Shown here: piece by piece, positions 19,033 through 27,198 of the stretch | How positions within the stretch are numbered: position 1 is the stretch's first letter | Layout of the letters: each line of letters starts with the position of its first letter | Source: Nocardiopsis ganjiahuensis DSM 45031 | GTDB taxonomy: Bacteria > Actinomycetota > Actinomycetes > Streptosporangiales > Streptosporangiaceae | DNA length: 64,000 nucleotides | Assembly: GCF_000341085.1 (NCBI RefSeq) | Contig: NZ_ANBA01000009.1 | Location: forward strand, 1-64,000 | Direction of reading: 5' to 3' | The notes under the pieces: generated by a model | What the model was told of the DNA's origin: nothing | The model's database searches: none | Seen by the model: the letters and a program-made list of their open reading frames with translations, nothing else | Made by a program: the position numbers and the translations under genes

Positions 19033-19070
19033 CCCGCCCGGCCCGGCTGCCACGTCCCGGGCCGGGCGGG
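19033..19070 (+). terminator. Strong hairpin directly after the small peptide gene
   Basis: A perfect 14-bp GC stem (19033-19046 with 19057-19070) followed by TCCTTC. It lies between the peptide gene and the oxygenase gene, so it would keep peptide transcript high relative to enzyme, as at many precursor-peptide genes. Confidence 0.85.
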
Positions 19071-19209
19071 TCCTTCACCCCCGCACCCTCCCGACGTGGC
19101 CCCGCCCCTGGCCCCGGGACCCCCGGCAGACCCCTGAGCCCACGTGCTCCCCGAGCAGTCCGCGCGCCCTCCCGAACCGTCCCGCCGTACCACCCCGGAA
19201 AGGACAGCC

Positions 19210-20424
19210 GTGACCGATCCCGGCAGCCTGTTCACCCGAACCCTGTGCGACGTCGTGGGCCGCGACGCCCTGACCACCCGGCTCTCCGAGGAGTTCGTCT
19301 TCGCCGACCTGGGCGCGGACGCCGTGCGCTCGCTCCTGACCTTCGACGACCTCAACTCGCTGCTGGCCACGTGCGCCCCGGAGCCGCCCCGCCTGCGGCT
19401 GCACCGGGACGGGTCTCCGGTGCCGCTGGACCGCTACACAGAGCAGGGCACCGCCTCGCGGACCGCGCGGCGGATCGTGCGCCCGGAGTCGCTGTACCGG
19501 GAACTGCGCGCCGGGGCGAGCCTGGTGCTGGACGGCATGGACCGGATGCACCCGCCGGTCGGCGCGGCCGCCGACGACCTCATGCGGCTGACCCGGGAGC
19601 GCACGCAGGCCAACCTGTACCTGATCTGGGGTGAGTCCCGGGGGTTCGACACCCACTGGGACGACCACGACACGGTGATCGTCCAGGTGGAGGGGACCAA
19701 GCACTGGCAGGTGCACGGGCCGGGTTCGCGCCCCTACCCGATGAAGAACGACACCGACCACGCCCACACCCCGCCCCGGGACGCCGACGGCGAGCTGCAC
19801 ATGGTGTGGCAGGGGGTGCTGCGGCCCGGCCAGGTGATCCACGTGCCGCGCGGCTGGTGGCACACGGTGACCGGGACCGGTGAGGTGAGCATGCACCTGA
19901 CCTTCGGTTTCACCCGGGCGACCGGGGTCGACTGGGCGGATACCCTGGTGCGTCGGCTGTTCGAGCAGGAGGTCTTCCGGCAGGACCTGCCCCGGTTCGC
20001 CGAACCGGACACGCGCCGCAAGCATCGGCACGAGCTGGTGGCCCGCATCACGGAGCTGGCCGAGAGCCTGGACCTGGACGCCTTCCTCGCCGAACGGGAC
20101 GCGCGCTTCCCCCGCCGGACCTCGTTCTCACTGCCCTGGGCGGTGGAGGACGGCGCGCCGCCCGCCGACGCCCTGGTGGAGTTCGTACCGATCCTGCCCC
20201 CGCCCCTGGAGCACGAGGGCGAGGGCGAGGAGGCCAGGGTGGCGCTCACCGTGGCCGGCAAGCGGTACCGGCTCCCCGTGGTGACGGAACCGGTCCTGGA
20301 GGCCATCGCCGAGCACCGGGAACTGTCGGTCGCGGAGCTGGCCGACCGCGCGGGCGTGGCGGTGGAGGTGTGCGCCCAGGTGGTGGCCGCGCTGAGCCGC
20401 CACCACCTGGTCCTGGTGCGCTGA
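19210..20424 (+). CDS. JmjC/cupin-4 family Fe(II)/2-oxoglutarate oxygenase
   Basis: A 404-residue protein related to ribosomal oxygenases (YcfD/ROXA, NO66, MINA53). The metal triad is visible as His149-x-Asp151 in DTHWDDHD and His218 in RGWWHTVTG, with IVQVEGTKHWQVHGPG between them. A central helical dimerisation segment follows, and the C-terminal 70 residues look like a winged helix (ITEP-like strand, then ELSVAELADRAGVAVEVCAQVVAAL). Relatives hydroxylate Arg, His or Asn/Asp side chains. The substrate here is unknown; the adjacent peptide is the obvious candidate, ribosomal protein the alternative. GTG start with AAAGGAC upstream. Confidence 0.78.
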   Translation: MTDPGSLFTRTLCDVVGRDALTTRLSEEFVFADLGADAVRSLLTFDDLNSLLATCAPEPPRLRLHRDGSPVPLDRYTEQGTASRTARRIVRPESLYRELRAGASLVLDGMDRMHPPVGAAADDLMRLTRERTQANLYLIWGESRGFDTHWDDHDTVIVQVEGTKHWQVHGPGSRPYPMKNDTDHAHTPPRDADGELHMVWQGVLRPGQVIHVPRGWWHTVTGTGEVSMHLTFGFTRATGVDWADTLVRRLFEQEVFRQDLPRFAEPDTRRKHRHELVARITELAESLDLDAFLAERDARFPRRTSFSLPWAVEDGAPPADALVEFVPILPPPLEHEGEGEEARVALTVAGKRYRLPVVTEPVLEAIAEHRELSVAELADRAGVAVEVCAQVVAALSRHHLVLVR

Positions 20425-20506
20425 GTGAGGGCCGGCCCGGGCCGGTCGGACTCCCGGCGGTGGCAGTCCGGGCAGGGGCCTCCGCTGTCGAAGACCCCTT
20501 CGCCTT

Positions 20507-20546
20507 CCCGGCGTGCGCCGTCCGGCCTACCTCGGCGCACGCCGGG
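20507..20546. terminator. Hairpin between convergent oxygenase and TetR genes
   Basis: A perfect 13-bp stem, 20507-20519 with 20534-20546, with a 14-nt loop. Located between two convergent genes and probably acts as a bidirectional terminator. Confidence 0.6.
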
Positions 20547-20570
20547 CACAGGCCCGGGACCGGCACGTGG

Positions 20571-21362
20571 TCAGCGCGGTCGGCCCGCCGACGGCGCCCC
20601 ACCGCGGGCGCGCACGTAGGCCTCCACACCGTCCAGGATGCGCTGGACGGGGAAGTGCAGGCCCTCCGGCAGGTCGGCGTCCGGCGGCCCCTCCTCGAAG
20701 GTGCCCGCGTCGATGGTTCCCGTGATCGTCGGGAACTCCTGCGGGTCGAGGACCCGGCGCAGGCCCGCCAACCACTCCCGCTCGGACTCCTCCAGGGGGA
20801 CACCGCTCTTCTGCGCGGCGAGCTTCCTGTCGTGGTCCATGCGGAGCACGTTGTGCAGGGTGGTGTTGAGCAGCAACAGGATCTGGAGCGACTCGGCCGG
20901 GGTGAGACCGGAGGCGTTGAGTTCGCGTAGGCCCGCCTCCATCCACCTGAGCCCGTTGGGCCCGGCGGGCGGGCCGAACTTCGAGATGTGGACGTACCAG
21001 GGGTGTTCCCGGTACTGGTCGACCACCCCCTGACACCACGCCTCGATTCCGGCCCGCCAGTCGCCGTCGGTGCGCGGCCCCGGCGGGTGTTCGGACATGG
21101 CGACGTCCCACATGAGGGTGACCAGGTCGTCCTTGCTGTCCACGTGCCGGTACAGGGACATGGTCGTGTACCCGAGCCGCTCGGCCACGCGCTGCATGGA
21201 GACGGCGTCCAGCCCCTCGGTGTCGGCCAGGGCGATGGCGGCGTCGACGATCGCCGCACGGCTGAGCTTGGGCTTGGGCCCGCGCCTGCCTCCCTCCCGC
21301 AGCCCCCACAGGAGTTCGACCTCGCGGGTGACCCCGGTCGTCGGCTGTTGTTCGCTCGTCAT
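20571..21362 (-). CDS. TetR/AcrR-family transcriptional regulator
   Basis: A 263-residue repressor. Residues about 35-80 form the HTH (SRAAIVDAAIALADTEGLDAVSMQRVAERLG, YTTMSLYRHVDSKDDLVTLM), and the C-terminal part matches the TetR_C_1 ligand-binding type, as in TetR itself and many actinobacterial relatives. The ATG at 21362 is chosen over upstream open frame because the upstream extension is the promoter region. It is divergent from the DUF2306 gene with 134 bp between them, which hold inverted repeats suited to be its operator. It probably represses the neighbouring membrane protein genes and itself. Confidence 0.85.
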   Translation of the reverse strand: MTSEQQPTTGVTREVELLWGLREGGRRGPKPKLSRAAIVDAAIALADTEGLDAVSMQRVAERLGYTTMSLYRHVDSKDDLVTLMWDVAMSEHPPGPRTDGDWRAGIEAWCQGVVDQYREHPWYVHISKFGPPAGPNGLRWMEAGLRELNASGLTPAESLQILLLLNTTLHNVLRMDHDRKLAAQKSGVPLEESEREWLAGLRRVLDPQEFPTITGTIDAGTFEEGPPDADLPEGLHFPVQRILDGVEAYVRARGGAPSAGRPR

Positions 21363-21421
21363 ACTCCACCAGTCGTCGGCGCGGCCCGTGCGCGAACCGC
21401 GGCTCCGGCCCGCTTTCTCGG

Positions 21422-21482
21422 TTGACACCCATCCTAGAACTGTGTATTGCTTAAACTGTAACGTGTAGGCGATACACAGTTT
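21422..21482 (+). promoter_or_regulatory. Promoter and inverted-repeat operator, first DUF2306 gene
   Basis: TTGACA (21422-21427) and TATTGC (21445-21450) are 17 bp apart. Overlapping and following it, AACTGTGTAT (21438-21447) and ATACACAGTT (21472-21481) are a perfect 10-bp inverted repeat, with a third half-site AAACTGT at 21453-21459. These sit between the divergent TetR and DUF2306 genes and are likely TetR sites. Confidence 0.6.
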
Positions 21483-21496
21483 GCGAGGTACGCGAT

Positions 21497-22252
21497 ATGA
21501 CTCGCCCCGCCACCGACTCATCCCGCCCCGCGGCGACCCCGCCCGCCGGCACCGCGCCGCGGCGCACGCCCGCGAAACCCCCGCCCGTCCGCTGGTGGGA
21601 GCGGCCCTGGATCCTGCCGCTGGCCCTGTTCAGCGCCGCGTTCCTGCTCTTCGCCGTCCCGCCCTACCTGAGCCTGGATCCGGCCGATTCACGCCTGCCG
21701 GTTCCGGAGAGCCCTTCCTGGTACTTTCCGGCACTCGTCGTCCACGTCTTCGGCGGAGCACTGATCACACTGCTGGTGATCCTCCAGGTGTGGCCGTGGC
21801 TGCGCACCCGCCACCCGGCCGTGCACCGCTGGAGCGGACGGGTGTACGTCCTGGCAGGGCTCCCCCTCGTCGGAGTTCCGGCCGTGCTCGTCGCACCCTT
21901 CGGCGAGGCCGGCGCGAGCGCTCAGATCAGCGGCCTCGTCTGGGCCGCACTGTGGTCGGCCTTCACGGTCCTCGGCTACGTGATGGCGCGCCGACGGCGG
22001 TTCGCCGCCCACCGCGAGTGGATGCTGCGCAGCTTCGCCCTGGTCTACGGCATCGCGTTCAACCGCGTACTGCACGTCCTCCTCCTGGTGATCACGGCAC
22101 CCCGGGTGGACACGGTCCACGGAGGCGACTTCGAGGCGATGTCGCTCGATCTCGGCGCCGCGTCGGGCTTCCTCTCGTGGATCCTGCCCCTGCTGTTCGT
22201 GGAGTGGTGGCTCCAGTACCGCAAGCCCCGCCGCCGCGCCCGTCAGCGCTGA
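21497..22252 (+). CDS. DUF2306 membrane protein, copy 1
   Basis: A 251-residue integral membrane protein. After a Pro-rich cytosolic N-terminus (TPAKPPPVRWWERPWILPLAL) there are seven or so hydrophobic segments. HVFGGALITLL, HRWSGRVYV and RRRRFAAHREWMLRSFAL carry the conserved His/Arg residues of the DUF2306 family, which resembles haem- or quinone-linked membrane proteins but has no assigned function. Expressed from the TetR-associated promoter; ends 135 bp before its paralogue. Confidence 0.75.
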   Translation: MTRPATDSSRPAATPPAGTAPRRTPAKPPPVRWWERPWILPLALFSAAFLLFAVPPYLSLDPADSRLPVPESPSWYFPALVVHVFGGALITLLVILQVWPWLRTRHPAVHRWSGRVYVLAGLPLVGVPAVLVAPFGEAGASAQISGLVWAALWSAFTVLGYVMARRRRFAAHREWMLRSFALVYGIAFNRVLHVLLLVITAPRVDTVHGGDFEAMSLDLGAASGFLSWILPLLFVEWWLQYRKPRRRARQR

Positions 22253-22308
22253 GCCACCGCCGAGAAGGCCGCCCCGCCCGCCGAACCGGCTCCGGCCCGC
22301 CTTCCCGG

Positions 22309-22378
22309 TTGACTCCCGACCCAACTTTGTATATCTCTTATAGTAATTGATTCGCGTAGCCGATACACAGTTTGCGAG
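22309..22378 (+). promoter_or_regulatory. Duplicated promoter, second DUF2306 gene
   Basis: TTGACT (22309-22314) with a TATATC-like -10 near 22330-22335, and downstream the same CGATACACAGTTTGCGAG block (22361-22378) seen before copy 1. The left arm of the inverted repeat is degenerate (AACTTTGTAT, 22323-22332), so control by the TetR protein may be weaker. Confidence 0.55.
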
Positions 22379-22387
22379 ATAAACGAT

Positions 22388-23200
22388 ATGACTCGACTGC
22401 CCTCCGGCTCGGGAGACCGCTCGGCATCCCCGCCCACCGTCGCCGCGCCGCAGCGCACACCCGCGAAACCCCCGCCCGTCCGCTGGTGGCAGCGGCCGTG
22501 GATCCTGCCGCTGGCCCTGCTCACCCTCGTCTTCCTGGCCTTCAGCGTCCCGCCCTACCTGAACCTGGACCCCGCCACCGCGCCGATCCCGATCCGGCCC
22601 GAACCCGCCTGGTACCACCCCCTGCTCCTGTCGCACATCTTCGGCGGAGCCGTGCTGATGGTGGTGGCGATCGGCCAGGTATGGCCGTGGCTGCGCCGTC
22701 GCCGCCCGGCCCTGCACCGCTGGAGCGGACGCGTCTACGTCTTCTTCGGCGTTCCGTTCGTGGGCGTCCCGGCGCTGCTGATCGCGCCGCTGAGCAACGG
22801 CCCCCTCGCCATCGGCGTGAACAACGTCGCCTGGGCCGTGGGATGGCTCGCCTTCGTCCTGCTCGGGTACGCCGCCGCCCGACGGCGCCGGTTCGACCGC
22901 CACCGGGAGTGGATGCTGCGCAGCGTGGTCCTGCTCTACGGCGTGGCCCTGGCCAGGTTCACCATCATCTTCCCGATCGCGATCCTCATGCCGTGGATCG
23001 ACACCCGCTACGAGGGCGGCGCCTGGGCGCTGGCCGCGGACCTGGGCCCGAACTCGCTCCTGATCAACACGGTCCTGCCGCTGCTGGCTCTCGAGTGGTG
23101 GTTCAAGTACCGCAAGCCCCGCCGCCGGAACCGACCGGCCCGGGCCACCGGCAAGGACACCGTCTCGCCCGCCACACCCGCCCCAACACACACGGCCTGA
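22388..23200 (+). CDS. DUF2306 membrane protein, copy 2
   Basis: A 270-residue paralogue of the preceding gene. The N-terminus (TPAKPPPVRWWQRPWILPLAL), HIFGGAVLMVV, HRWSGRVYV and RRRRFDRHREWMLRS segments align directly with copy 1, while the periplasmic loop and C-terminal tail differ. The tail is about 20 residues longer. Same family and unknown function. Retained His and Arg residues argue that both copies are under selection. Confidence 0.75.
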   Translation: MTRLPSGSGDRSASPPTVAAPQRTPAKPPPVRWWQRPWILPLALLTLVFLAFSVPPYLNLDPATAPIPIRPEPAWYHPLLLSHIFGGAVLMVVAIGQVWPWLRRRRPALHRWSGRVYVFFGVPFVGVPALLIAPLSNGPLAIGVNNVAWAVGWLAFVLLGYAAARRRRFDRHREWMLRSVVLLYGVALARFTIIFPIAILMPWIDTRYEGGAWALAADLGPNSLLINTVLPLLALEWWFKYRKPRRRNRPARATGKDTVSPATPAPTHTA

Positions 23201-23332
23201 CCACTGGGCACAACTTTCACAACTCGTTCGCGCCCGGGGCCGTGTTCCCGCCCTGACCAGGCCCTCATCCGGGCACGGGGCGTCCAGATTTCGGCAAACC
23301 GATCCCGGAACGCATTGCAACCGAAAGTATGG

Positions 23333-23351
23333 TTAGGGTAGCCTCACTTAA
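23333..23351 (+). promoter_or_regulatory. Iron box (DtxR/IdeR-type operator)
   Basis: TTAGGGTAGCCTCACTTAA is a close match to the actinobacterial iron-box consensus (TTAGGTTAGGCTAACCTAA). It stands about 90 bp before the ferric reductase gene, so that gene should be repressed by Fe(II)-bound DtxR/IdeR and induced by iron starvation. Confidence 0.85.
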
Positions 23352-23440
23352 GAGGCGCAGGTGAACCCGTCCCCCGGTGGTAGCTGCGACCACACCACCC
23401 CCGGCCTTGACGGTTCCGCTATGCGACGAAGGGTTGCCCG

Positions 23441-24301
23441 GTGACTCCAGATCCGCTCGACGCTCTCCACGGTGTCTGCGCGCGGCTGAAGTTCGCGCCC
23501 CTGCCCGAGACCACCGGCCCCGGCCGGCTGCGCAGTCGCCCCGCGGACGGCACCCAACGGCACACCGTCACCTCGATGACCGGCCACGGCTGGCTCCCGG
23601 TCCTGTTCGACAAGCTCCAGACCGAGCACGGCCCCGGCCACCGGCTCCCCGCCGCCACCAACTTCCTGCGGGTCACCCTGCGCGAACCCATCTTCATGGT
23701 GGCCGCCTCCCTGTACCTGACCGGCCGCGGCCCGCTGCTCACCCCGGACTCCCTCCACCTGCCCTGGGACACCGCCCGATCCAGGTTCGGCACCCCCGCC
23801 GTCACCGGCGTCCGCACCGTGGTGCTGCCCGACGACCCCGCGGCCGACCACCCGGACACCGTGGTCGCCCGCGACGAGGACGAGCAGCTGCGTCTGACCG
23901 CCGAAGGGCTGTTCGCCACCTTCGAGCCGCTCATCGACGCCCTGCACGCGCACTCGCGGGCCGGAAAGCGCACCCTGTGGGGCTGGGTGCTCGACACCCT
24001 GCACTTCTACATGCTCAACCCGGCCCGCTACCTGGGCCAGGACGCCGAGCAGGCCTGGGAGCTGGCCACCCGGCTCGGTGACGCGGTGGTCGCCGCGGGC
24101 GCCGTCACACGCAAACGCCCGCGCCTGTTCCCGTTCGCCCCGGAGGACCCCCGGGGCACGTGGGCGGTCCGGGGCACCTGCTGCTTCGACTACAAGGGCG
24201 ACCCGGAGCACGGCTACTGCACCACCTGCCCGCTCAAGTGCGACAGCGAACGCAAGGAGGCCCTGTCGGAGTGGCTGCGCGATCCCGCGCTGGCCCCCTG
24301 A
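23441..24301 (+). CDS. FhuF-like ferric siderophore reductase
   Basis: A 286-residue protein. The C-terminal cluster motif is Cys247-Cys248-x11-Cys260-x2-Cys263, the atypical CC...CxxC [2Fe-2S] ligand set of FhuF, which reduces Fe(III) in hydroxamate siderophores in the cytoplasm. The spacing has one residue more between the pairs than E. coli FhuF. TNFLRVTLREP and LDTLHFYMLNPARYLG are typical of the ferric reductase-like domain. GTG start with GAAGGG upstream. Under the iron box described above; no siderophore genes adjoin it. Confidence 0.85.
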   Translation: MTPDPLDALHGVCARLKFAPLPETTGPGRLRSRPADGTQRHTVTSMTGHGWLPVLFDKLQTEHGPGHRLPAATNFLRVTLREPIFMVAASLYLTGRGPLLTPDSLHLPWDTARSRFGTPAVTGVRTVVLPDDPAADHPDTVVARDEDEQLRLTAEGLFATFEPLIDALHAHSRAGKRTLWGWVLDTLHFYMLNPARYLGQDAEQAWELATRLGDAVVAAGAVTRKRPRLFPFAPEDPRGTWAVRGTCCFDYKGDPEHGYCTTCPLKCDSERKEALSEWLRDPALAP

Positions 24302-24349
24302 CAGAACCTCCGGGCCTTCCGGCCCCCGGTGTTCCGACCGCGTCCCGGG

Positions 24350-25576
24350 TCAGGACACCGGTGCCTCCACCGGACCGGTGAAGAACGGTTCGAAGAGCAC
24401 CCGTTCGGGCTCGACCTCCCCGGGGACCGTGACCACGCCGTCGGCGCTCTGCCCCGGGTCGACGGTCTGCACCCCGATCTCGTTGTCGTCCATCGCGACC
24501 GCCTCCTCCGGGCTGTGCGCGACCCCCTGGGTGTCCACCACGGTGAAGTAGAGCGGGTTGACGTCCAGGGCGTCCTCACCCGTGTTGGTCACGGACACCT
24601 CGACGCTGGTGTACTCACCCTCCACGTGGAGCGAACTGGGATCGAACTCGGCGCGGGAGGCCGTCAGCTCCGCCTCCGAGGGCACGGTCTCCTCCTGGCC
24701 CTCCGCCTCGGGCCGACCGGTCTCCGGCGGTCCGCCCGCGCTGGGCGCGTTGCCGCCCGCGAGGACCAGGAGCACAGCCGCGCAGCCGCCCAGGAGCAGG
24801 AGCAGGAGGAGCAGGAGACCGCAGCCGATCCCGACGATCTTGCCCCAGGGGGTCGGCTTGGTCGGCGGGGGCCCGTACCCGCCGTGCCCCGGCCCGCCGT
24901 AACCGCCGTAGCCTCCGTAGGCGCTGGGAGCCCCGTACCCGGACGGCTCGTTCGGGTAGCTGCCGTACCCGGGTGCGTAGCCCTGGTACTCGGCGCCCGC
25001 GTCCACCGGCCCGCTGGGACCCTCGGAGAGCTCTCCCGGGTCCACCGGCCCGGGTGCCGCCCCACCGGTGGGCTGACCTCCCGGCGGCTGCCCCGGGGGC
25101 GGGGCACCGTACGGGCGGTCCTCCGCCCCGGGAGGCCCGTAGGACGCCTGCTCTCCGACCGGGGCGCCGTACCGGTGGCCGTCACCCGGAAAGGGCTCCT
25201 GGGGTGGCGGCCCACCGGGCGGCCGGTCCCCGTAGGGCTGGTCGCCGGGCGGTCCGCCGTACGCGTGGGATCCGCTCGAAGGCGGCTCCGGGGGCGGCGG
25301 AGGCGGCTGGTCCGGTGACGGGTCGCCGTACTGGTGCGCGCCGCCGGGAGGGGGTTCGGAGGGCGGCTCCTGCCCCGACGGGGCGCCGTACCGGTGGACC
25401 TCGCCCAGGGGCCGACCGTAGTCGGGGAAACCGTGCTCCGGCTCCCCCGGCGGCTGCGGACCGCCCTCGATCGGATCACCGGGGTCCCCCGGACGCCACT
25501 CCTCCGGCGGATGGTGGTTCACCGGATCTCGCTCCGAGCGCTCACCGGCCCCTTCCTCGGGTTCCCGATCGCTCAC
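24350..25576 (-). CDS. Gly/Pro/Tyr-rich single-pass protein with DUF4352 domain
   Basis: About 408 residues. The first 240 residues are low-complexity and built on repeats such as YGAP, HRYGAP, SHAYGGPPGDQPYG, likely cytoplasmic and disordered. A single strong membrane segment follows (GIGCGLLLLLLLLLGGCAAV), then an extracytoplasmic beta domain (TSVEVSVTNTGEDALDVNPLYFTVVD) of the DUF4352/telokin-like type. Such proteins are common in actinobacteria and their role is unknown. I use the GTG at 25576 with GAAGGGG upstream, though GTG 25585 is also possible. Confidence 0.7.
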   Translation of the reverse strand: MSDREPEEGAGERSERDPVNHHPPEEWRPGDPGDPIEGGPQPPGEPEHGFPDYGRPLGEVHRYGAPSGQEPPSEPPPGGAHQYGDPSPDQPPPPPPEPPSSGSHAYGGPPGDQPYGDRPPGGPPPQEPFPGDGHRYGAPVGEQASYGPPGAEDRPYGAPPPGQPPGGQPTGGAAPGPVDPGELSEGPSGPVDAGAEYQGYAPGYGSYPNEPSGYGAPSAYGGYGGYGGPGHGGYGPPPTKPTPWGKIVGIGCGLLLLLLLLLGGCAAVLLVLAGGNAPSAGGPPETGRPEAEGQEETVPSEAELTASRAEFDPSSLHVEGEYTSVEVSVTNTGEDALDVNPLYFTVVDTQGVAHSPEEAVAMDDNEIGVQTVDPGQSADGVVTVPGEVEPERVLFEPFFTGPVEAPVS

Positions 25577-25793
25577 TGAGAACACCCCTTCGTCCAGCGG
25601 CACGGGCCCACCGAAACCGGTAGGCACCCAAAACTGCACCGTAACCGCGTAAAGCGGGGTCCGAGGGCAGCTCACGGGGCGTTTCCGGTAAAGGTCCGGC
25701 CGGGTTTGCGCCGTTCGGCCGAGGAAGCCGGGGCACCGGTGGACCGCGTGGCCGGGCAGGAGGGGGACGGGCAGGAGGGGGACGGCTCGCCGG

Positions 25794-27098
25794 TCAGGCG
25801 GTCGGAGCCGGTTCGGCCGTGTGCCGGGCCAGCAGGGCGCGGATCGCGAGCACGAACACCGGGACGGTGAACAGGGCCGCGAACAGGTTCAGGCCGCCGA
25901 ACCCCACCGCGGCCAGGACCAGGCCGGACAGGGCAGCGGCCGAGGCGGCGCCCAGGTTCATCGCCAGATCGCTGAACCCCTGCGCGCGGGGTCGCACGTC
26001 GGCGGAGAGCGACTCGGCCAGCAGGGCGCTGCCGGAGACCAGCCCGAAGGACCAGCCCAGGCCGAGCAGGACCAGCCCGGTGGTCACCATCGCCTCGTTG
26101 TGCCCGGCCGTGCCCGAGACCGCGGTGGCCGCCAGCAGGATCACCTGCCCGGACAGGAGCACGGGCACCCGCCCGAAGCGGTCCGCCAGCCAGCCCACGA
26201 TCGGGGAGAGCCCGTACATTCCGGCGATGTGCAGGGAGATCGTCAGTCCGATGACGGTGAGCGCGGCACCGTGGTGCGACAGGTGCACGGGGGTCATGGT
26301 CATGACCGCGACCATCACGGTGTGGCTGGCCACGATGCCCACCACCGCCAGCAGCGCGGCCGGGCTCCGCCCGATCGCCCGGAGCCCGTCGGCCAGGCCG
26401 GCCCTGGGCTTCGGTGCCTGCCCGCGGTCCCGATCGGCCCGGTCGGCCTCGGCGGTGGCGGTGAGCAGGGGGTCGGGGCGCAGCAGGGCTCCGATGAGCA
26501 CGGCCCCGCCCAGGAAGCCGGCCGTGGTGAGCAGGACCGGGCCCAGCAGGTCGGGCAGGCCCAGGGACTCGGCCAGTCCTCCGGTGGGGCCGATCATGTT
26601 GGGCCCGACCACCGAGCCCGCGGTGGTCGCCCACACCACGATCGACAGGTCGCGGCCGCGGGTGCGTTCGGTGGCCAGGTCGGCGGCGGCGTGCCGGGCC
26701 TGGAGGTTGGTGGCGGTCCCCGCGCCGATCAGCAGCATGCCGACCAGGAAGAGCACGAACAGCTCCGAGAGGGTGGCGGCGATGACGACGAGCCCGCCCA
26801 GGGCGCCCAGGAACCAGCCCAGGGCCAGGCCGGGGCGGCGGCCGCGCCGGGCGGCCAGGGAGGCCAGGGGCAGGGCGAAGGCGGCCGCGCCCAGGGTGAT
26901 CATGGTGGTGGCCATCCCGGACCAGGCGTCCGACCCGCTCAGGTCCAGGGCGATGAGCGCGCCGACGGCCAGCATGGCGCCCATGCCGATGCTGCCGACG
27001 ACCTGGGCGAGCATGAGGACCAGGACGGTGCGCCGTTGCAGGTGCGCCCTCGCCGTCTCGGTGAGGACGCCCCCGACCTGGGAGCTTTCTGTGGACAC
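25794..27098 (-). CDS. MFS transporter
   Basis: A 434-residue, 12-helix permease of the major facilitator superfamily. The loop 2-3 motif A is visible (SLAARRGRRPGLALG) and is repeated in the second half (GWLADRFGRVPVLLSG). The central loop is polar (LLTATAEADRADRDRGQ). A drug-efflux or metabolite-exporter role is likely but the substrate is not readable. The GTG at 27098 gives an N-terminus of about 30 residues before the first helix; there is no strong RBS. Confidence 0.82.
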   Translation of the reverse strand: MSTESSQVGGVLTETARAHLQRRTVLVLMLAQVVGSIGMGAMLAVGALIALDLSGSDAWSGMATTMITLGAAAFALPLASLAARRGRRPGLALGWFLGALGGLVVIAATLSELFVLFLVGMLLIGAGTATNLQARHAAADLATERTRGRDLSIVVWATTAGSVVGPNMIGPTGGLAESLGLPDLLGPVLLTTAGFLGGAVLIGALLRPDPLLTATAEADRADRDRGQAPKPRAGLADGLRAIGRSPAALLAVVGIVASHTVMVAVMTMTPVHLSHHGAALTVIGLTISLHIAGMYGLSPIVGWLADRFGRVPVLLSGQVILLAATAVSGTAGHNEAMVTTGLVLLGLGWSFGLVSGSALLAESLSADVRPRAQGFSDLAMNLGAASAAALSGLVLAAVGFGGLNLFAALFTVPVFVLAIRALLARHTAEPAPTA

Positions 27099-27198
27099 GA
27101 GGTGACATCTCCGATTCGTCCGGCCAACGGATGAATCGTAGCCCTCCGAGGTGCCCGGGGGCCATGCCGCCCGGACCCGTACCCTCCGGGGCCGCCGC

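Larger units (their letters stand above)
21392..23200 (+). repeat. Tandem duplication of a promoter plus DUF2306 gene
   Basis: Two units, about 21392-22252 and 22280-23200, are diverged copies. Matching landmarks are the GAACCG...GCTCCGGCCCGC promoter-upstream segment, the TTGAC -35 box, the CGATACACAGTTTGCGAG element (21471-21488 and 22361-22378) and the CGATATGACTCG start context, followed by paralogous coding sequences. Confidence 0.75.
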
